Positions 4,816 to 5,137 of a stretch of 5,137 nt of DNA are shown here, piece after piece. The stretch covers positions 1 through 5,137 of the forward strand of contig WFQZ01000318.1 of NCBI GenBank assembly GCA_015486785.1, read 5' to 3'. Positions within the stretch are counted from its first letter, which is position 1; the number at the start of each line of letters is the position of its first letter. Source of the stretch: Thermoflexales bacterium. GTDB lineage: Bacteria > Chloroflexota > Anaerolineae > B4-G1 > SLSP01. Under the pieces are notes generated by a model. That model did not search any database, was not told the origin of the DNA, and saw only the letters and a list, made by a program, of their open reading frames with translations. The position numbers and the translations under genes were made by a program.

Positions 4816-5137
4816 ATGAAAACCTTGGTATTAACCGTAAACGCCCGCGCACCGGAGGCGGACATCATCGCTCAGGCGGCTGCCGTGCTGCGCCGGGGCG
4901 GATTGGTGGCCTTCCCCACCGAGACGGTCTACGGCCTGGGCGCGAACGCGCTCGACGGGGAAGCCGTGCGGCGCATCTTCGCCGCCAAGGAACGCCCGTC
5001 CCACGATCCGCTCATCGTTCACCTGGCGGATGTGGAAACCTTGCCGCTGGTCGCCCGCGCCATCCCGCCGCTGGCCCGCACCCTCGCCGCGCGATTCTGG
5101 CCCGGCCCGCTGACGCTGATCCTGCCGCGCGGCGACG
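4816..5137 (+). CDS. tsaC: L-threonylcarbamoyladenylate synthase, Sua5/TsaC/YrdC family (5' part)
   Basis: The enzyme makes threonylcarbamoyl-AMP from threonine, bicarbonate and ATP, the first step of the t6A37 modification of ANN-decoding tRNAs in the cytoplasm. The window holds 107 codons and is cut by the right edge. Visible signatures are GGLVAFPTETVYGLGANAL (28-46), the KxR motif K58-E-R60 followed by PSHDPLIVHL, and FWPGPLTLIL (94-103). The end needed to tell short TsaC/YrdC from the longer Sua5 form with its extra C-terminal domain is missing. The start is uncertain. ATG 4816 (MKTLVL) matches usual family N-termini and lies 4 nt after the FemX stop. ATG 4804 is in frame, adds four residues and overlaps FemX by 8 nt, with only a poorly spaced GGA. 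Neither has a strong SD, so translation probably depends on ribosomes finishing FemX. It is a housekeeping gene at the end of the visible cluster. Confidence 0.93.
   Translation, partial: MKTLVLTVNARAPEADIIAQAAAVLRRGGLVAFPTETVYGLGANALDGEAVRRIFAAKERPSHDPLIVHLADVETLPLVARAIPPLARTLAARFWPGPLTLILPRGD

Overview
The window is GC-rich bacterial chromosome with tightly packed genes in two divergent clusters that read away from a 155-bp intergenic region (2816-2970). No RNA gene, mobile element, CRISPR array or phage gene is visible. The gene set (a chelatase with an intact AAA+ part and a VWA part, a FemX-like aminoacyltransferase, Sua5/TsaC) and the GC-rich codon use would suit a Chloroflexota-like organism. 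That is inference only, because no marker gene in the window fixes the taxon.

The leftward cluster (minus strand, 2815 down to the left edge) holds a short-chain dehydrogenase/reductase, then 9 nt later a ChlI/BchI-type AAA+ chelatase ATPase (375 aa). The VWA half of a ChlD/BchD subunit follows in the -1 frame, overlapping by 4 nt and running off the left edge. The ATPase/VWA junction is the most interesting part of the window. An A8 run with an in-phase A-AAA-AAA heptamer (863-869) has an SD-like GGGGGAG 8 nt upstream and a 12-bp stem-loop 7 nt downstream. The -1 frame is open from the run into the VWA gene. This is the layout of a dnaX-type programmed -1 frameshift signal. One gene could therefore make a short AAA+ product (I-like) and a long AAA+/linker/VWA product (D-like). 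That would fit the published idea that chlD genes supply both chelatase subunits by frameshifting, mostly in cobalamin producers.

The rightward cluster (plus strand, from 2971) holds a class I SAM-dependent methyltransferase, a FemX/FemAB-family aminoacyltransferase (ATGA overlap) and the 5' part of Sua5/TsaC, the threonylcarbamoyl-AMP synthase for tRNA t6A (cut by the right edge). The spacing implies one transcript and translational coupling.

The intergenic region contains two plausible sigma70-type promoters facing opposite ways with overlapping -35 boxes. A 32-bp dyad covers the leftward -10 box. A second inverted repeat and an 8-bp direct repeat lie at the rightward start site.
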